The notes beneath the pieces were generated by a model. It saw only the letters and a list, made by a program, of their open reading frames with translations, ran no database searches and was not told the DNA's origin. Below, piece after piece: positions 9,178 through 18,787 of a stretch of 64,000 nucleotides of DNA. The stretch comes from Bacillus thermozeamaize. GTDB taxonomy: Bacteria > Bacillota > Bacilli > ZCTH02-B2. The DNA lies in assembly GCA_002159075.1 (NCBI GenBank), contig LZRT01000066.1:1-64000 (forward strand), written 5' to 3'. The number at the start of each line of letters is the position of its first letter. The stretch's first letter is position 1. A program made the position numbers and the translations under genes.

Positions 9178-10149
9178 TTATACCCTTTTCCTCTTATCCC
9201 CTTTTATCCCGGCCAGCCGGGAGGCAATCGTTTTGGCCGCCACCATCCCCTGCGCTGTGGCCATCGAAATGCTGGAAAACTGCGGCCGCGTGCAAAGATC
9301 GCCGACTGCGAACACGTTTTCCACACCCGTCTCTCCCGTTTCGTTCACCACCACATAACCGTCCTCATCCAGCGGCAATTGACCGGATAACAGATGGCTG
9401 TTTGGCTCTACGCCAATCCGGACGAACACCGCTTCTGCAGGGAAAAAGTCCTCCACCGCGCCTTGCTCGCGCCCTCCTTCGCCCCTTGGCAGGCGGGCCA
9501 CAACGACACCTTCCGTCCGCTGGCGGCCGACGATTTCGCGGACAACCGCATGTGTAAAGAGGCGAATCCGCGGATGGCGCCGGACCGGCCCGAGAAACTC
9601 CTGCCTCGCCCGAAAGCGGTCGCTGCGGTGAATCAAAAGCACCTCCGCGCCTTCCTCAGCCAGCAACAAGGCCCCTTCCAGAGCCCGGTCTCCGCCTCCG
9701 ACGACCGCCACACGCCTGCCTCGGAACCTCTCCCGATCCCTGGCCACCGAATATACTTCGCCGCGGGCCAGCATCTCCTCTTCACCGGGAACACCCAGCC
9801 GGCGGGGACGGGCACCCAGTGCCAGGATCAGGAAGCGCGACTGATACGTTTCGCCCCGCGAGTGCACCTTTCTGGCAGCCAGATCCAGGGATTCCGCCTC
9901 CACTCTGCATCGGACACAATGCTCCCAGTGGCGGAGATGGTTGACAAAGTGTTGTTGCAGCTCCCGCCCGTCAGCTACCGGCAGGCCAGGATAATCGATG
10001 ATGGGATTGAAAACCTGCAGCAGCTGCCCCCCCAATTCCTCCTCTTTCTCCAGGAGAAGGGCGTTCAGCCCCAATCGCAGCGACCAGATCAGGCTGGCGA
10101 TCCCCCCCGGTCCGCCGCCGATGATCAGCACATCCGGCTGTTCCCCCAT
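9178..10149 (-). CDS. Thioredoxin-reductase-like FAD/NAD(P)H oxidoreductase lacking the CxxC
   Basis: A two-dinucleotide-fold flavoprotein of 323 residues. Seen: N-terminal FAD motif GGGPGG (11-16), the NAD(P)H motif VVGGGDRALEGA (about 149-160), and the C-terminal FAD-binding VFAVGDLC. In thioredoxin reductases CxTC precedes the second Rossmann motif; here the matching stretch reads VYSVARD (132-138) with no cysteine. This is the pattern of ferredoxin/flavodoxin-NADP reductases of the YumC type or other TrxR-like paralogues, so disulfide reduction is unlikely. The start at 10149 follows a GGGGGTG site; longer in-frame starts run into the promoter region. It is divergent from the GGDEF gene. 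Confidence 0.8.
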   Translation of the reverse strand: MGEQPDVLIIGGGPGGIASLIWSLRLGLNALLLEKEEELGGQLLQVFNPIIDYPGLPVADGRELQQHFVNHLRHWEHCVRCRVEAESLDLAARKVHSRGETYQSRFLILALGARPRRLGVPGEEEMLARGEVYSVARDRERFRGRRVAVVGGGDRALEGALLLAEEGAEVLLIHRSDRFRARQEFLGPVRRHPRIRLFTHAVVREIVGRQRTEGVVVARLPRGEGGREQGAVEDFFPAEAVFVRIGVEPNSHLLSGQLPLDEDGYVVVNETGETGVENVFAVGDLCTRPQFSSISMATAQGMVAAKTIASRLAGIKGDKRKRV

Positions 10150-10238
10150 AAAAACACCCCCGATGATATGGATCTGCATCCAAAACTTCTCCCTGTAAAT
10201 GAAGGGTACCGTCACGCAGAAGAACATGATAGATATGA

Positions 10239-10253
10239 TATAATTGATATAAT
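10239..10253 (+). promoter_or_regulatory. Tandem TATAAT boxes upstream of the GGDEF gene
   Basis: Two exact TATAAT hexamers (10239-10244 and 10248-10253) lie 62-76 nt before the start codon in an AT-rich stretch. No good -35 is visible for either, so the exact promoter is uncertain. Confidence 0.4.
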
Positions 10254-10314
10254 GGTTTAAAAAAATATCAAAAAAGGGAGCACAGGCGCACCATCGCAAG
10301 GAAAGGATTGTTCG

Positions 10315-11340
10315 ATGAGCATTCTGATTGTGGACGACTCGCGATTCAACCAACTGCTTCTAAAGTCCATACTCCAGGAGGCCGGTTTTACTGATATACG
10401 CACAGCCAGTTCCGCCGCGGAAGCCTTTCGCCAGCTGGGCATTCCGCAGGATGGCCTGGAGGATGACCAGTGCTCGGCCGAACCAGAACCAGAACCCGAC
10501 GTGGAGTTGATCTTGATGGATGTCGTCATGCCGGAAATCGACGGCATTGAAGCCTGCCGCCGGATCAAAGCTTGCCACAAGCTGCGGGACATCCCGGTGA
10601 TCATGGTGACGGCACGCACGGAAATCGGCGTCCTGGAGACCGCGTTTGCCGCCGGTGCCATGGACTACATTTCCAAACCTCTGAACAAGGTCGAGTTGCT
10701 CGCCCGAATCCGGTCCGCCTTGACATTGAAGAGGGAAATGGACCGGCGAAAGGAACGGGAGAAAGAACTGCTGGAAGTGACCCGCCAGTTGGAAGAGGCC
10801 AACCGCAAGCTGCAATTGCTTTCCAACCAGGACAGCTTGACCGGAATCGCCAACCGGCGTCAATTTGACGAATATTTAGCCATCGAATGGGGCAGAGCGG
10901 AACGCAATCAACAGTGGCTGGGACTGATCCTGCTGGATGTCGACGCTTTCAAGCCATACAACGATCACTACGGCCACCAAGCAGGTGACGTCTGTCTTAT
11001 TCGCGTCGCGCAAACGTTGCAAAACGCGGTCAAACGTTCGGGGGATTTGGTAGCCCGGTACGGCGGCGAGGAGTTTGCCGTCATCCTGCCCAACACCGAT
11101 CTGCAAGGAGCGACTGTCGTGGCGGAAAGGATGCGGCAAGACGTCGAATCGATGTTCATCGAACACAAGTATTCTTCGATTGCCGGATATATCACCATCA
11201 GCCTTGGCGTGGCAGCCACCCGCCCGCGCCCTGCGTCCCATCCGTCTTCCCTCATCCGTGCCGCGGACCAGGCCCTTTACCAGGCAAAACGGGCAGGAGG
11301 AAACCGAGTCGTCTGCGCGCCTGAGGAATTGGACGAATAA
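10315..11340 (+). CDS. Response regulator with GGDEF domain (diguanylate cyclase)
   Basis: Predicted to make cyclic di-GMP from two GTP when its receiver domain is phosphorylated. REC domain (about 1-140) with acidic pair DD at 7-8, phosphoacceptor Asp69 in LILMDVVMPE and Lys121 in ISKPLN; coiled-coil linker (about 141-170); GGDEF domain (about 171-330) with catalytic GGEEF at 250-254 and an allosteric I-site RSGD at 241-244, five residues upstream as in product-inhibited cyclases. An acidic Glu/Pro insertion (about 50-62) lengthens the loop before the phosphoacceptor strand. No histidine kinase is adjacent. It is transcribed alone, divergent from the flavoprotein gene. Confidence 0.93.
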   Translation: MSILIVDDSRFNQLLLKSILQEAGFTDIRTASSAAEAFRQLGIPQDGLEDDQCSAEPEPEPDVELILMDVVMPEIDGIEACRRIKACHKLRDIPVIMVTARTEIGVLETAFAAGAMDYISKPLNKVELLARIRSALTLKREMDRRKEREKELLEVTRQLEEANRKLQLLSNQDSLTGIANRRQFDEYLAIEWGRAERNQQWLGLILLDVDAFKPYNDHYGHQAGDVCLIRVAQTLQNAVKRSGDLVARYGGEEFAVILPNTDLQGATVVAERMRQDVESMFIEHKYSSIAGYITISLGVAATRPRPASHPSSLIRAADQALYQAKRAGGNRVVCAPEELDE

Positions 11341-11391
11341 AAAATCAGAAAACAAAAAAGAAAAAAAGGAAAGGAAGAGGAAGAGGGGGCC

Positions 11392-12867
11392 TTATCTTGG
11401 CTCGACCAACTGATCCAGCAATGGCTTCACCGGAATGGAAGCAATTCCCGAAGCCCAGTCCGACATGGCATAGGGAATGATCAATTCCCCGCCGTGGATC
11501 AACGCCCCGCACGTGTAGACGACGTTGGGGACATACCCTTCCCGTTCCTTTTCGTTCGGCGAGAGAATCGGTTCCTCAAGGTGGCGGATGACCCTTCGCG
11601 GATCCTCGAGATCCAGCAATTCCACACCGATACAATACTTCCGCATCGGCCCGACACCGTGATTGACGACCAGCCATCCCTCTTCCGTTTCAATCGGCGG
11701 ACTGCCCGTGCCGATCTGAATCAATTCCCATGGGCTGGAGGGGGTGCGAATCACTTCCGATTCTTGCCATACATACAAGTTGTCGGAAAACATGATGTGC
11801 ATGCTTTCGCCATCCTGCCTGGAAAGCATGGCATATTTGCCGCCTATGCGCCGGGGAAACAGCGCCATGGTCTTGTTGGTCACGGCCGGGCCGGCCATCG
11901 TCGTCACCTTGAAGGTGACGAAATCCTTGGTCTCCAGCAATTTCGGTTGAATGGTGTAGCCGTTGTAACCGGTGTAGGTGGCATAATAGGTGACGCTGTC
12001 GTCATCTTCCTGAAAATAGACGAAACGGGCATCTTCCAGCCCCTTGCACTCATTGGGGGAAATGGGATAAATCACTCGTTCAGACAGTTGGGTCTCCGGA
12101 TCAAACCGAATCTCATAATTGTTTTGAAGAAACCAATCCGCCACTTTTACCAATTTCTCGGACAGACCGTTTTTCTCTTCTTCCGGCAAAGAAAGACTCT
12201 TGGCCAATTGCACCAGCTCATCCTTCCTGCATCGCTTCGGCAATTTTTTTTGCAATTGCTCCTGGACGGACTGGCTCAGGCCTTCTTCGCTTAAACGGGC
12301 AATCAGCAGCGAACGATCCACGTCCTGCGGAAACACCACATCCGGCATTTCCAGAAAAGGGCTGATCGATTCGTGAATGATTTCGCTGTCCTCATCCAGA
12401 ATCCCGCTGCGAAACTCAAGCGAGGAAATATGACCTTCTCCGATGCTGCGGAAAGACATGATAAAGCGCAAGCTGTCCGCCTTCATCCCCGACTGATCCG
12501 GGTGCGGAACAATGGACGGATTAAACAGTCCGGCGCATTGGACCGAGTATTCATTCGTAAAATAGGCGCCCAACAGCAGCTTTCTGGCTTCTGAAAGCGT
12601 ATCGGGAACCGGAACCAGCGAGGTAACCGCGTGAAAATGCTTTTCCAGGATGTGCCGGAAGCGGCGGTGGCGATGGGAAAACTCCTTCATCACCTGATCC
12701 AACATCGCCTGAACCTCATCTTCCGAAAGTGCCAGAACCCTTTGGATGATCCCCCGGACACGGTGTTCGTCGCCGGGAAGGAAGAATTTGGCGATGATTC
12801 GCGTACAATCCGGATTTCGTATCTCCGTTCTCCTTCTGGCCATCAGTGCTTCCTGTTTCAGCGTCAT
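11392..12867 (-). CDS. Glycoside hydrolase family 130 protein (long form)
   Basis: GH130 enzymes act on beta-mannosides, either by phosphorolysis or hydrolysis. This one has 491 residues, with an N-terminal helical domain of about 150 residues ahead of the five-bladed propeller, as in the longer subfamilies. Seen: family motif GLEDARFV with the catalytic Asp, GPAVTNKTMALFPRRIGGKY, IGTGSPPIETEEGWLVVNHGV, and a terminal blade with YTCGALIHGGELIIPY. I place the start at 12867 (MTLKQEALM) after a GGGGTG site. It lies 69 nt downstream of a second GH130 gene. Cytoplasmic; no signal peptide. Confidence 0.85.
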   Translation of the reverse strand: MTLKQEALMARRRTEIRNPDCTRIIAKFFLPGDEHRVRGIIQRVLALSEDEVQAMLDQVMKEFSHRHRRFRHILEKHFHAVTSLVPVPDTLSEARKLLLGAYFTNEYSVQCAGLFNPSIVPHPDQSGMKADSLRFIMSFRSIGEGHISSLEFRSGILDEDSEIIHESISPFLEMPDVVFPQDVDRSLLIARLSEEGLSQSVQEQLQKKLPKRCRKDELVQLAKSLSLPEEEKNGLSEKLVKVADWFLQNNYEIRFDPETQLSERVIYPISPNECKGLEDARFVYFQEDDDSVTYYATYTGYNGYTIQPKLLETKDFVTFKVTTMAGPAVTNKTMALFPRRIGGKYAMLSRQDGESMHIMFSDNLYVWQESEVIRTPSSPWELIQIGTGSPPIETEEGWLVVNHGVGPMRKYCIGVELLDLEDPRRVIRHLEEPILSPNEKEREGYVPNVVYTCGALIHGGELIIPYAMSDWASGIASIPVKPLLDQLVEPR

Positions 12868-12936
12868 GTTCACCCCATCCTTTCGCTCATTCCCCCTATG
12901 GATCATGGCAAACTCTGGGCACATTACACGATCCTG

Positions 12937-13935
12937 CTAGCGAAGCGGCGGCCGGGGATGCTTCAGGCAGAGCTGGACCAGCTGCTCGATCTCGGCAACT
13001 CCCACACACATGACCGTGTCTGCTCCTCCCCAGTAGATCTTCACCGTCCCATCCTCTTCCGGCACCGCTCCACAGGTAAACACCACGTTATGCACATAAC
13101 CCGTCACTTCCCATGGATCTTCGGGCTGCAGCACCCACTCATCAGCCACCCCAAGGATCCGGGAAGGATCGTTTAAGTCATGCAAGGCCACTCCCAGGCG
13201 GTAGATGGCGCCATCCATCGTCTCAAACACGCCATGGTAAATATTGAGCCAGCCATGCGGCGTCTTGATCGGCGTCGCGCCGGGGCCCACCTTCATCTCG
13301 TCCCAATGATACGGCGCCGGCTGAATGACCACTTTCGAATCTCCCCAATGAATCAAGTCTGGTGAGTAGGAAATCCAGATGGACCAGGGAGCGATGTGCG
13401 TGTGCGGCCGGTCGAGACGGACATAGCGGCCGTTTATTTTTTCCGGAAAGATCACCACGTTTCGCATGTCCGCCTGCGAAATCAGGGCAACCCGCTCCAC
13501 ACGCTCAAAATCACGGGTTTTGGCCAGGGCAATGCGTACCCCATACCGCGAATAGGCACTGTATGTCAGCAGATATTCCCCTTCCAAAGGGCAAATCCGC
13601 AAATCCTCCAAGCCAAACTCCTCATAGAGGGCAAAATCCCCTTCGGTGGCGGGTGTAAGAAAAGGTTCCGGACGTACGGTAAAGTGGTAGCCATCCGGGC
13701 TCTCGGCGAGCCCGATGATCGAGCGGCCATTCCGCTGATGGGCGCGAAACAGCATGATATACCGGCCGTCGTGTTTGACGACCCCCGCATTGTGAACCGT
13801 TTCCACCGGGTAGGGAACCTGTTTTTTCGTCAAGATGGGATTCCCTTCATAACGCCTGATCCATTCCGCTCGTTGACTTACCGCCTGCTCCGTTCGCGCA
13901 GAGAAATCTGATCGGGTGGGCTGTTTCGGTTCCAT
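12937..13935 (-). CDS. Glycoside hydrolase family 130 protein (short form, phosphorylase-like)
   Basis: 332 residues, the size of GH130 mannoside phosphorylases. Seen: GLEDLRICPLEGEYLLTYSA with the catalytic Asp, DMRNVVIFPEKINGRYVRLDR, and GPGATPIKTPHGWLNIYHGV, blocks that in characterised phosphorylases hold the phosphate- and sugar-binding residues. A Tyr/Trp-rich YWGGADTVMCVG ends the last blade. With the downstream long GH130 gene it forms a two-gene unit for intracellular mannoside breakdown; no transporter is linked. Phosphorylase rather than hydrolase is an inference. Confidence 0.85.
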   Translation of the reverse strand: MEPKQPTRSDFSARTEQAVSQRAEWIRRYEGNPILTKKQVPYPVETVHNAGVVKHDGRYIMLFRAHQRNGRSIIGLAESPDGYHFTVRPEPFLTPATEGDFALYEEFGLEDLRICPLEGEYLLTYSAYSRYGVRIALAKTRDFERVERVALISQADMRNVVIFPEKINGRYVRLDRPHTHIAPWSIWISYSPDLIHWGDSKVVIQPAPYHWDEMKVGPGATPIKTPHGWLNIYHGVFETMDGAIYRLGVALHDLNDPSRILGVADEWVLQPEDPWEVTGYVHNVVFTCGAVPEEDGTVKIYWGGADTVMCVGVAEIEQLVQLCLKHPRPPLR

Positions 13936-14030
13936 ATTTGGACACGTTCCTCCCTGGCGTTCTGATGATAGGGTTTCCTACACCTGCCGATTCAAAACGC
14001 GAAAAAACTGTTCATATTTTATGTTAGTAA

Positions 14031-14053
14031 GAAAAAACTGGCATTGTGCCAGT
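14031..14053 (-). terminator. Intrinsic terminator after ispH
   Basis: Minus strand: 7-bp stem ACTGGCA/TGCCAGT with a 3-nt loop and a T-run. It also lies a few nucleotides past the predicted start of the GH130 promoter below, so it would clip that transcript too unless bypassed. Confidence 0.8.
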
Positions 14054-14067
14054 CCAAGTGGTTTACC

Positions 14068-14096
14068 ATTATAAGATTCAATCTGCCAAAACTCAA
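14068..14096 (-). promoter_or_regulatory. Sigma-A promoter upstream of the GH130 pair
   Basis: Minus strand: -35 TTGAGT (14096-14091, overlapping the ispH stop), 17-bp spacer, -10 TATAAT (14073-14068). Both hexamers are near consensus. The predicted start, near 14061, is just ahead of the ispH terminator. Confidence 0.7.
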
Positions 14097-15055
14097 CCCT
14101 TCAAGACGCTTTCGTTCCCAGTCCGCGAACGGGGGAGAAGACGGGTGTGCTGCGCCGTTCGCCGGATTTGCCAGGTTTCCGGCCGTTCCGGGTCAAACTG
14201 TTCCAGGTAGTCAATCACCTCTTTGGTGATCGGTGTCGGCGTAGATGCTCCGGAAGTGACGGCCACCGTGCGGATACCCTTGAGCCATTCCGGGTCAATC
14301 TCCGTGACATCCGCTACCCGATAGGCAGGCACACCGGCGATCTCTTGCGCCACCTGGGCCAGGCGGTTGGAATTGTTGCTGCGCGGATCACCGACCACAA
14401 TCACCAAATCCGCACCCTCAGCCTGCTCCGCAACCGCCTCCTGACGCTGCTGGGTTGCCAGGCAGATTTCGTTATACACCTCAGCCTGCGGGTACTTTTC
14501 CACGATCAGCTGCATCAGATGCCGGGTATCCCACTGGCTCATGGTCGTCTGGTTGGTCACGATGATCTTGTCATGATGAAAGTCCAGATTCCGGACATCC
14601 TCTTCATTTTCCACCAGGAACACCTTGTCGGGGGCCACGCCGACGGCCCCTTCCGGTTCAGGATGTCCCTTTTTGCCGATGTAGATGACGACATATCCGT
14701 CGGCCACCTTCTCTTCAATCAGCCGATGGGTTTTCATCACATCCGGACAGGTGGCGTCCACTACGGTTAACCCCTTGGCGGCCGCCTTGGCCCGTACCTG
14801 GGGCGAGACCCCGTGAGCCGTGAAAATGACGGTTCCCTGATCGATCTGATCCAGCAGGGAGAGACGGTCTTCACCATCCAAAGTGATGATCCCCTGTTGG
14901 CGAAATGCCTCCACCACATGACTGTTGTGCACGATCATTCCGAGGATGTAAACGGGTCGCGGATACGAAGCATCACTGGCAACCTGCTGAGCCAACACCA
15001 TGGCATCCACCACGCCGTAACAGTATCCGCGCGGGGAAATTTTAATCACGTTCAT
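14093..15055 (-). CDS. ispH: 4-hydroxy-3-methylbut-2-enyl diphosphate reductase IspH (LytB)
   Basis: Last step of the MEP isoprenoid pathway: HMBPP to IPP and DMAPP, using a [4Fe-4S] cluster. It has 320 residues. Seen: the three conserved cysteines in [16 protein letters not shown] and [10 protein letters not shown], plus [15 protein letters not shown] and [11 protein letters not shown]. The Bacillus-type C-terminus is followed by a basic tail of about 25 residues. The start overlaps the end of the upstream kinase gene by 14 nt, so ispH is probably transcribed with htrA and the two-component genes. Confidence 0.96.
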   Translation of the reverse strand: MNVIKISPRGYCYGVVDAMVLAQQVASDASYPRPVYILGMIVHNSHVVEAFRQQGIITLDGEDRLSLLDQIDQGTVIFTAHGVSPQVRAKAAAKGLTVVDATCPDVMKTHRLIEEKVADGYVVIYIGKKGHPEPEGAVGVAPDKVFLVENEEDVRNLDFHHDKIIVTNQTTMSQWDTRHLMQLIVEKYPQAEVYNEICLATQQRQEAVAEQAEGADLVIVVGDPRSNNSNRLAQVAQEIAGVPAYRVADVTEIDPEWLKGIRTVAVTSGASTPTPITKEVIDYLEQFDPERPETWQIRRTAQHTRLLPRSRTGNESVLKG

Positions 15056-16616
15056 TTGCCATCCCTCCCCTTTTCCCCATCATATCTGACTCCATCAGGA
15101 CTGGCAAGCAATTTTCTGCCGTTTGCAAGGGCAAGAGCACCCGGAAACAACTGCCCTCTCCCTCCCGGCTGTTCACTTCAATCTTGCCCCGGTGTGCGGC
15201 GACGATACGTTCGGCGATCGACAGGCCCAGTCCCGTGCCGGGCGTGCTGCGCGCCGGGTCAGCCCGGTAAAAGCGTTCAAAAATGTGTTTTTGCACCTCG
15301 GGAGGCATCCCTATTCCGGTATCCTCGACGAGCAATTGCAGCATCTCCCCCGCTGCACTGGCGGTAACGGTCACCTTGCCCTGGGGCGTGTATTTGAATG
15401 CATTCTCGACCAGAATGTAAACCAGCTGCTGCAACGCATCGGTGTCGGCCAGATGGGTGCGTTCCAAAAGCGCCGGGTCAATCTCGGTCTGATAGGTCAC
15501 GGCAGCGCTACGGGGAAGCCGCTCCGCCAGACGCAGGCTCTGCGGCAGCCAGTCAGCCACTTTCACCCGCTTCAGTTCAAAACCGACGCCGGTATCCGCC
15601 TGTGCCAGCGTCAGCAAGTCTTGGATCAGGCGGATCATCCGGTCCACTTCCGTCCGTGCGTCATTCAGCATCTCCAGCTCATCATCAGGGTCCAGCTTGA
15701 GCCCACGCTCCGCCGCTGTCTGATGCCCGGCAGCATCCCCGTCCGTCTGTTCCTTTCCGGCACGCAGACGGTAAAGCAGATCCAGATTTCCCTTAATGGT
15801 GGTCAGAGGCGTGCGGAGCTCGTGAGAAACGTCAGAGATGAAGCGGCGCTGGAAATGATGGGATTCGGCAAGGCTGCGGTAAGCCTGCTCCAGCCTTTCC
15901 AGCATGGAGTTCAGCGTTTCTGCCAGCTGGCCCAGTTCGTCACGGATGGGCGGGACGGCAATGCGCCGGGCCAGGTCTTTCCCTTCCTGGATCTCAGCGG
16001 CCGTCTGGGCGATCTGTTCGATGGGGCGCAGGGCCTGATGTGCCATCCACCAGCCGACAGCGCCCGTCAGGCCGAGCATGATCAACCCCCCGGCAAACAA
16101 GGCCCAGCGCAGGTTTTGCAAGGAACGCTTCATGCCGGAGAGGGGGCTGCCCACCTGCAGCAAGCCCACCAGCTGGCCATCCAGCTTGAGCGGCACGTTG
16201 TACAGGCGAATCGACTGTCCATCCACGGTCAACGTCTGATAAAACCGCTCCCCGGCGGCAGCCCGTTGAATCGTCGAGGCGCGAACCGGGAGCGTCTGAT
16301 TCCCCAGGTTGCGGGATTTGGAAACTATCACATTCCGCGAGAAATCCACCACCTGCAAGAAGGTGTCCGGGTCGGCGAACACATTCACGTCCGGAAGAAC
16401 CAGATTTTCCCATGGGAAAGGAAAAGAAGAAACCACGCGAATCGTCTTTTCCACCTCTTGTGCCGTCGTGTTAAGGTGGTTATCCAACTCCAGGGCCAGG
16501 GTGCGGGCAACCAACAGATAGACAAAGGACCCCAGAAGCAACAACGCCGGGATCAGGATGGCACAGTACCACAAAGTCAGCCGCCAGCGAATCGACAGAT
16601 GGACGTGCATGCTCAT
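15042..16616 (-). CDS. Sensor histidine kinase (HAMP-HisKA-HATPase_c), CssS-like by context
   Basis: Membrane sensor kinase of 524 residues. Two transmembrane segments (about 12-34 and 170-192) enclose an extracytoplasmic domain of about 135 residues. A HAMP domain follows ([14 protein letters not shown]), then HisKA with phosphoacceptor His in [12 protein letters not shown], then HATPase_c with N-box ENAFKYTP, G1 DTGIGMP and G2 [10 protein letters not shown] charged insertion of about 25 residues splits the dimerisation helices. It overlaps the regulator gene by 4 nt (ATGA). The htrA-regulator-kinase order suggests detection of secretion or folding stress; this is inferred from neighbours, not from the sensor domain. 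Confidence 0.92.
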   Translation of the reverse strand: MSMHVHLSIRWRLTLWYCAILIPALLLLGSFVYLLVARTLALELDNHLNTTAQEVEKTIRVVSSFPFPWENLVLPDVNVFADPDTFLQVVDFSRNVIVSKSRNLGNQTLPVRASTIQRAAAGERFYQTLTVDGQSIRLYNVPLKLDGQLVGLLQVGSPLSGMKRSLQNLRWALFAGGLIMLGLTGAVGWWMAHQALRPIEQIAQTAAEIQEGKDLARRIAVPPIRDELGQLAETLNSMLERLEQAYRSLAESHHFQRRFISDVSHELRTPLTTIKGNLDLLYRLRAGKEQTDGDAAGHQTAAERGLKLDPDDELEMLNDARTEVDRMIRLIQDLLTLAQADTGVGFELKRVKVADWLPQSLRLAERLPRSAAVTYQTEIDPALLERTHLADTDALQQLVYILVENAFKYTPQGKVTVTASAAGEMLQLLVEDTGIGMPPEVQKHIFERFYRADPARSTPGTGLGLSIAERIVAAHRGKIEVNSREGEGSCFRVLLPLQTAENCLPVLMESDMMGKRGGMANERD

Positions 16617-17323
16617 CCCTCCCGGAGAACGTAGCCTACCCCGCGCACCGTGTGAATCAGGCGAGACTCTCCTGATTCCTCTAATTTTTGCCGCAAATTG
16701 GCGATGTATACTTCAAGGACATTGGATTCGCCTTCAAAGTCATATCCCCAGACGCGCTCCATCAAAAAGTCACGGGAAAGCACCCGATTCGGGTGCTCCA
16801 GAAAACAGCTCAGCAATTCGTATTCCTTGGACGTCAGGCTGATCTTCCGACCTCCCCGCTCCGCCTCCCGCAACAGGCGATTCAGCCGCAGATCGGCAAA
16901 CTGCAACCATTCCCTCTCCTGCCTGGCGACTCCAGCCTCCCCTGATGTGCGCCGGCGCCGCAGCAAGGCGCGGACGCGTGCGAGAAACTCTTCAAGGGCA
17001 AAGGGCTTGACCAGGTAATCGTCGGCGCCGCTGTCGAGGCCCTTCACCTTGTCTTCCACCTGGCCCTTAGCCGTCAGCATCAGGATGGGAACCGAGCGTT
17101 TTTGCCGAATCAGGCGGCAAATCTCCCAGCCGGAGACTCCGGGAAGCATCACATCCAGCACCACCAAATCCACTTCTTCATCCAGGGCCATCGCAAGCCC
17201 GCTTTGCCCATCATTGGCCGTCCGGACCTGGTAATCGTCAGCCGCCAAAACCCGCCGCAGCAGGGCGGTGATCTTCAGGTCATCGTCCACGACGAGAATG
17301 GTTTCCCTTCCCACCCTCTTCAC
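16613..17323 (-). CDS. OmpR-family response regulator
   Basis: 236 residues. Receiver domain with acidic DDD near residue 17, phosphoacceptor Asp in LVVLDVMLPG (about residue 56) and Lys in YLVKPFALEE. The C-terminal winged helix is of the OmpR/PhoB type (LTSKEYELLSCFLEHPNRVLS, then VWGYDFEGESNVLEVYI). It lies 9 nt after htrA and is coupled to the kinase gene by ATGA overlap. It likely binds the tandem repeats upstream of htrA; that target is an inference. Confidence 0.94.
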   Translation of the reverse strand: MKRVGRETILVVDDDLKITALLRRVLAADDYQVRTANDGQSGLAMALDEEVDLVVLDVMLPGVSGWEICRLIRQKRSVPILMLTAKGQVEDKVKGLDSGADDYLVKPFALEEFLARVRALLRRRRTSGEAGVARQEREWLQFADLRLNRLLREAERGGRKISLTSKEYELLSCFLEHPNRVLSRDFLMERVWGYDFEGESNVLEVYIANLRQKLEESGESRLIHTVRGVGYVLREG

Positions 17324-17332
17324 CTCGATGGA

Positions 17333-18622
17333 TTATTTCTCACGAATGGTCACCTGGACATACATGGTCTGCCCTTCCCTCGACAACAGGAGCACCGACT
17401 TGGCTCCCACCTTCTTGGATTGAATCTGGTTGACCAGATCTTCGGCGTTTTTCACCGGACGTTCATCAATGCTCAAAATGACATCACCGCGCCGAAGGCC
17501 TGCCTGGTCCGCCGGGCTGCCCGGAACCACATCGGTCACAATCGCACCGGCAGCCTCTTTCAGGTTGAAATACTCGGCCAGCTCTTGTGTGACGTCCTGA
17601 ACAGTGACGCCAAGGAAGGGCCGGATCACTTTTCCTTTTTCGATCAGTTCATCCAGCACCGGCCGGATCGTCGAAGTGGGTATGACAAAACCGATCCCCT
17701 GGGCATTGGCATTGATGGCCGTATTGATCCCGATCACTTCCCCATTCAGGTTCAGGAGCGGCCCGCCGCTGTTGCCCGGGTTGATCGCCGTATCGGTCTG
17801 CATCAGATTTTTGTAGCGGCGCATCCCCTGTTCGGTGGGAATATTGACAGGCCTTCCCTTGGCGCTGACAACGCCAACGGTCACCGTGTGATCCAGGCCG
17901 TAGGGGTTGCCGATGGCGATCACCCATTCGCCCACCTTCACCTTGTCCGAATCTCCCATCTTCAGCGTGGGCAACGGTTTTGGCGCCTTGATCTTGATCA
18001 CCGCCAAATCCAGGTCAAAATCCTCGCCGACCAGTTGCGCCTTAAACGGTTCTTCGTAACCGACCACCGTCACCAGGATCTCGGAAGCGCCCGACACCAC
18101 ATGCTGGTTGGTCAGGATATAGCCGTCTTCCGAAATGATAAATCCCGACCCCATGCCCTCCTGCACGCGTTGCTGGCCAGGTCCTGTATCGCCGAAAAAC
18201 TGGCGGAAGAAAGGATCGTTGAAAAAGGGATTCAAGGGTTGAGACTGTTCCGTCGTCACCTTCGTATCAATCTTCACCACGGCCGGGCCTGCCTTGTCCA
18301 CGATGTCAGCAATGTGATTCGGATACACCACGGGCATGGAGGTGGGTTCCTCCGTCGCTTGCGGTGCTTGTGACAAATTCGTCTCCTGTTCCCCCGGCTC
18401 CTTGGCGGCGAAAAATTGCGCATTGCCGATCCACATCACGACACCTGACACCAGCACCACGCCGAACACAAAGGCGAGCAGCACCGGAACCCAGGGAAAT
18501 CGCCGCTTGGAACGCGGGGCGGGAACGGTCCTCCAGGTGCTGGCCGGTTCAACGGCCCCTCCCTCGCGCATCGATACCTGGTTTGCCAGAGATTCCTCCG
18601 GTTTCCGATCAAAGTCTGACAT
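17333..18622 (-). CDS. htrA: HtrA/DegP-type membrane serine protease with PDZ domain
   Basis: Quality-control protease for exported proteins, 429 residues. A cytoplasmic N-terminus of about 42 residues and one transmembrane helix (about 43-67) anchor it, with the protease outside. Catalytic triad: His in TNQHVVSG, Asp in FDLDLAVIKI, Ser in NPGNSGGPLL. One PDZ domain (about 325-420) contains VVPGSPADQAGLRRGDVI. A Phe-rich FFNDPFFRQFFGD segment precedes the protease domain, as in Bacillus HtrA. It is first in the htrA-regulator-kinase-ispH unit. Confidence 0.95.
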   Translation of the reverse strand: MSDFDRKPEESLANQVSMREGGAVEPASTWRTVPAPRSKRRFPWVPVLLAFVFGVVLVSGVVMWIGNAQFFAAKEPGEQETNLSQAPQATEEPTSMPVVYPNHIADIVDKAGPAVVKIDTKVTTEQSQPLNPFFNDPFFRQFFGDTGPGQQRVQEGMGSGFIISEDGYILTNQHVVSGASEILVTVVGYEEPFKAQLVGEDFDLDLAVIKIKAPKPLPTLKMGDSDKVKVGEWVIAIGNPYGLDHTVTVGVVSAKGRPVNIPTEQGMRRYKNLMQTDTAINPGNSGGPLLNLNGEVIGINTAINANAQGIGFVIPTSTIRPVLDELIEKGKVIRPFLGVTVQDVTQELAEYFNLKEAAGAIVTDVVPGSPADQAGLRRGDVILSIDERPVKNAEDLVNQIQSKKVGAKSVLLLSREGQTMYVQVTIREK

Positions 18623-18746
18623 CCCACATCACTTCCCTGCTCTAAGGTTTTTCAACTTCATCTTGCCAGACAAACCTTAAAAGAAGCTGAAAATCGGCGA
18701 AACTCGGCTGAGAACCGCGGACACCCCGTATATAGACATCTTTCAA

Positions 18747-18787
18747 ATGAACACATAAAATGATCATATGTGAACAAATTTGTGAAC
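18747..18787. promoter_or_regulatory. Tandem TGTGAAC repeats between htrA and the FlhA-like gene
   Basis: TGTGAAC occurs at 18769-18775 and 18781-18787 with 12-bp spacing, and a related ATGAAC at 18747-18752. Read toward htrA this gives GTTCACA direct repeats. Bacillus htrA promoters carry tandem octamers bound by CssR; these repeats are plausible analogues. An interrupted palindrome CACATA/TATGTG overlaps them. Confidence 0.4.
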
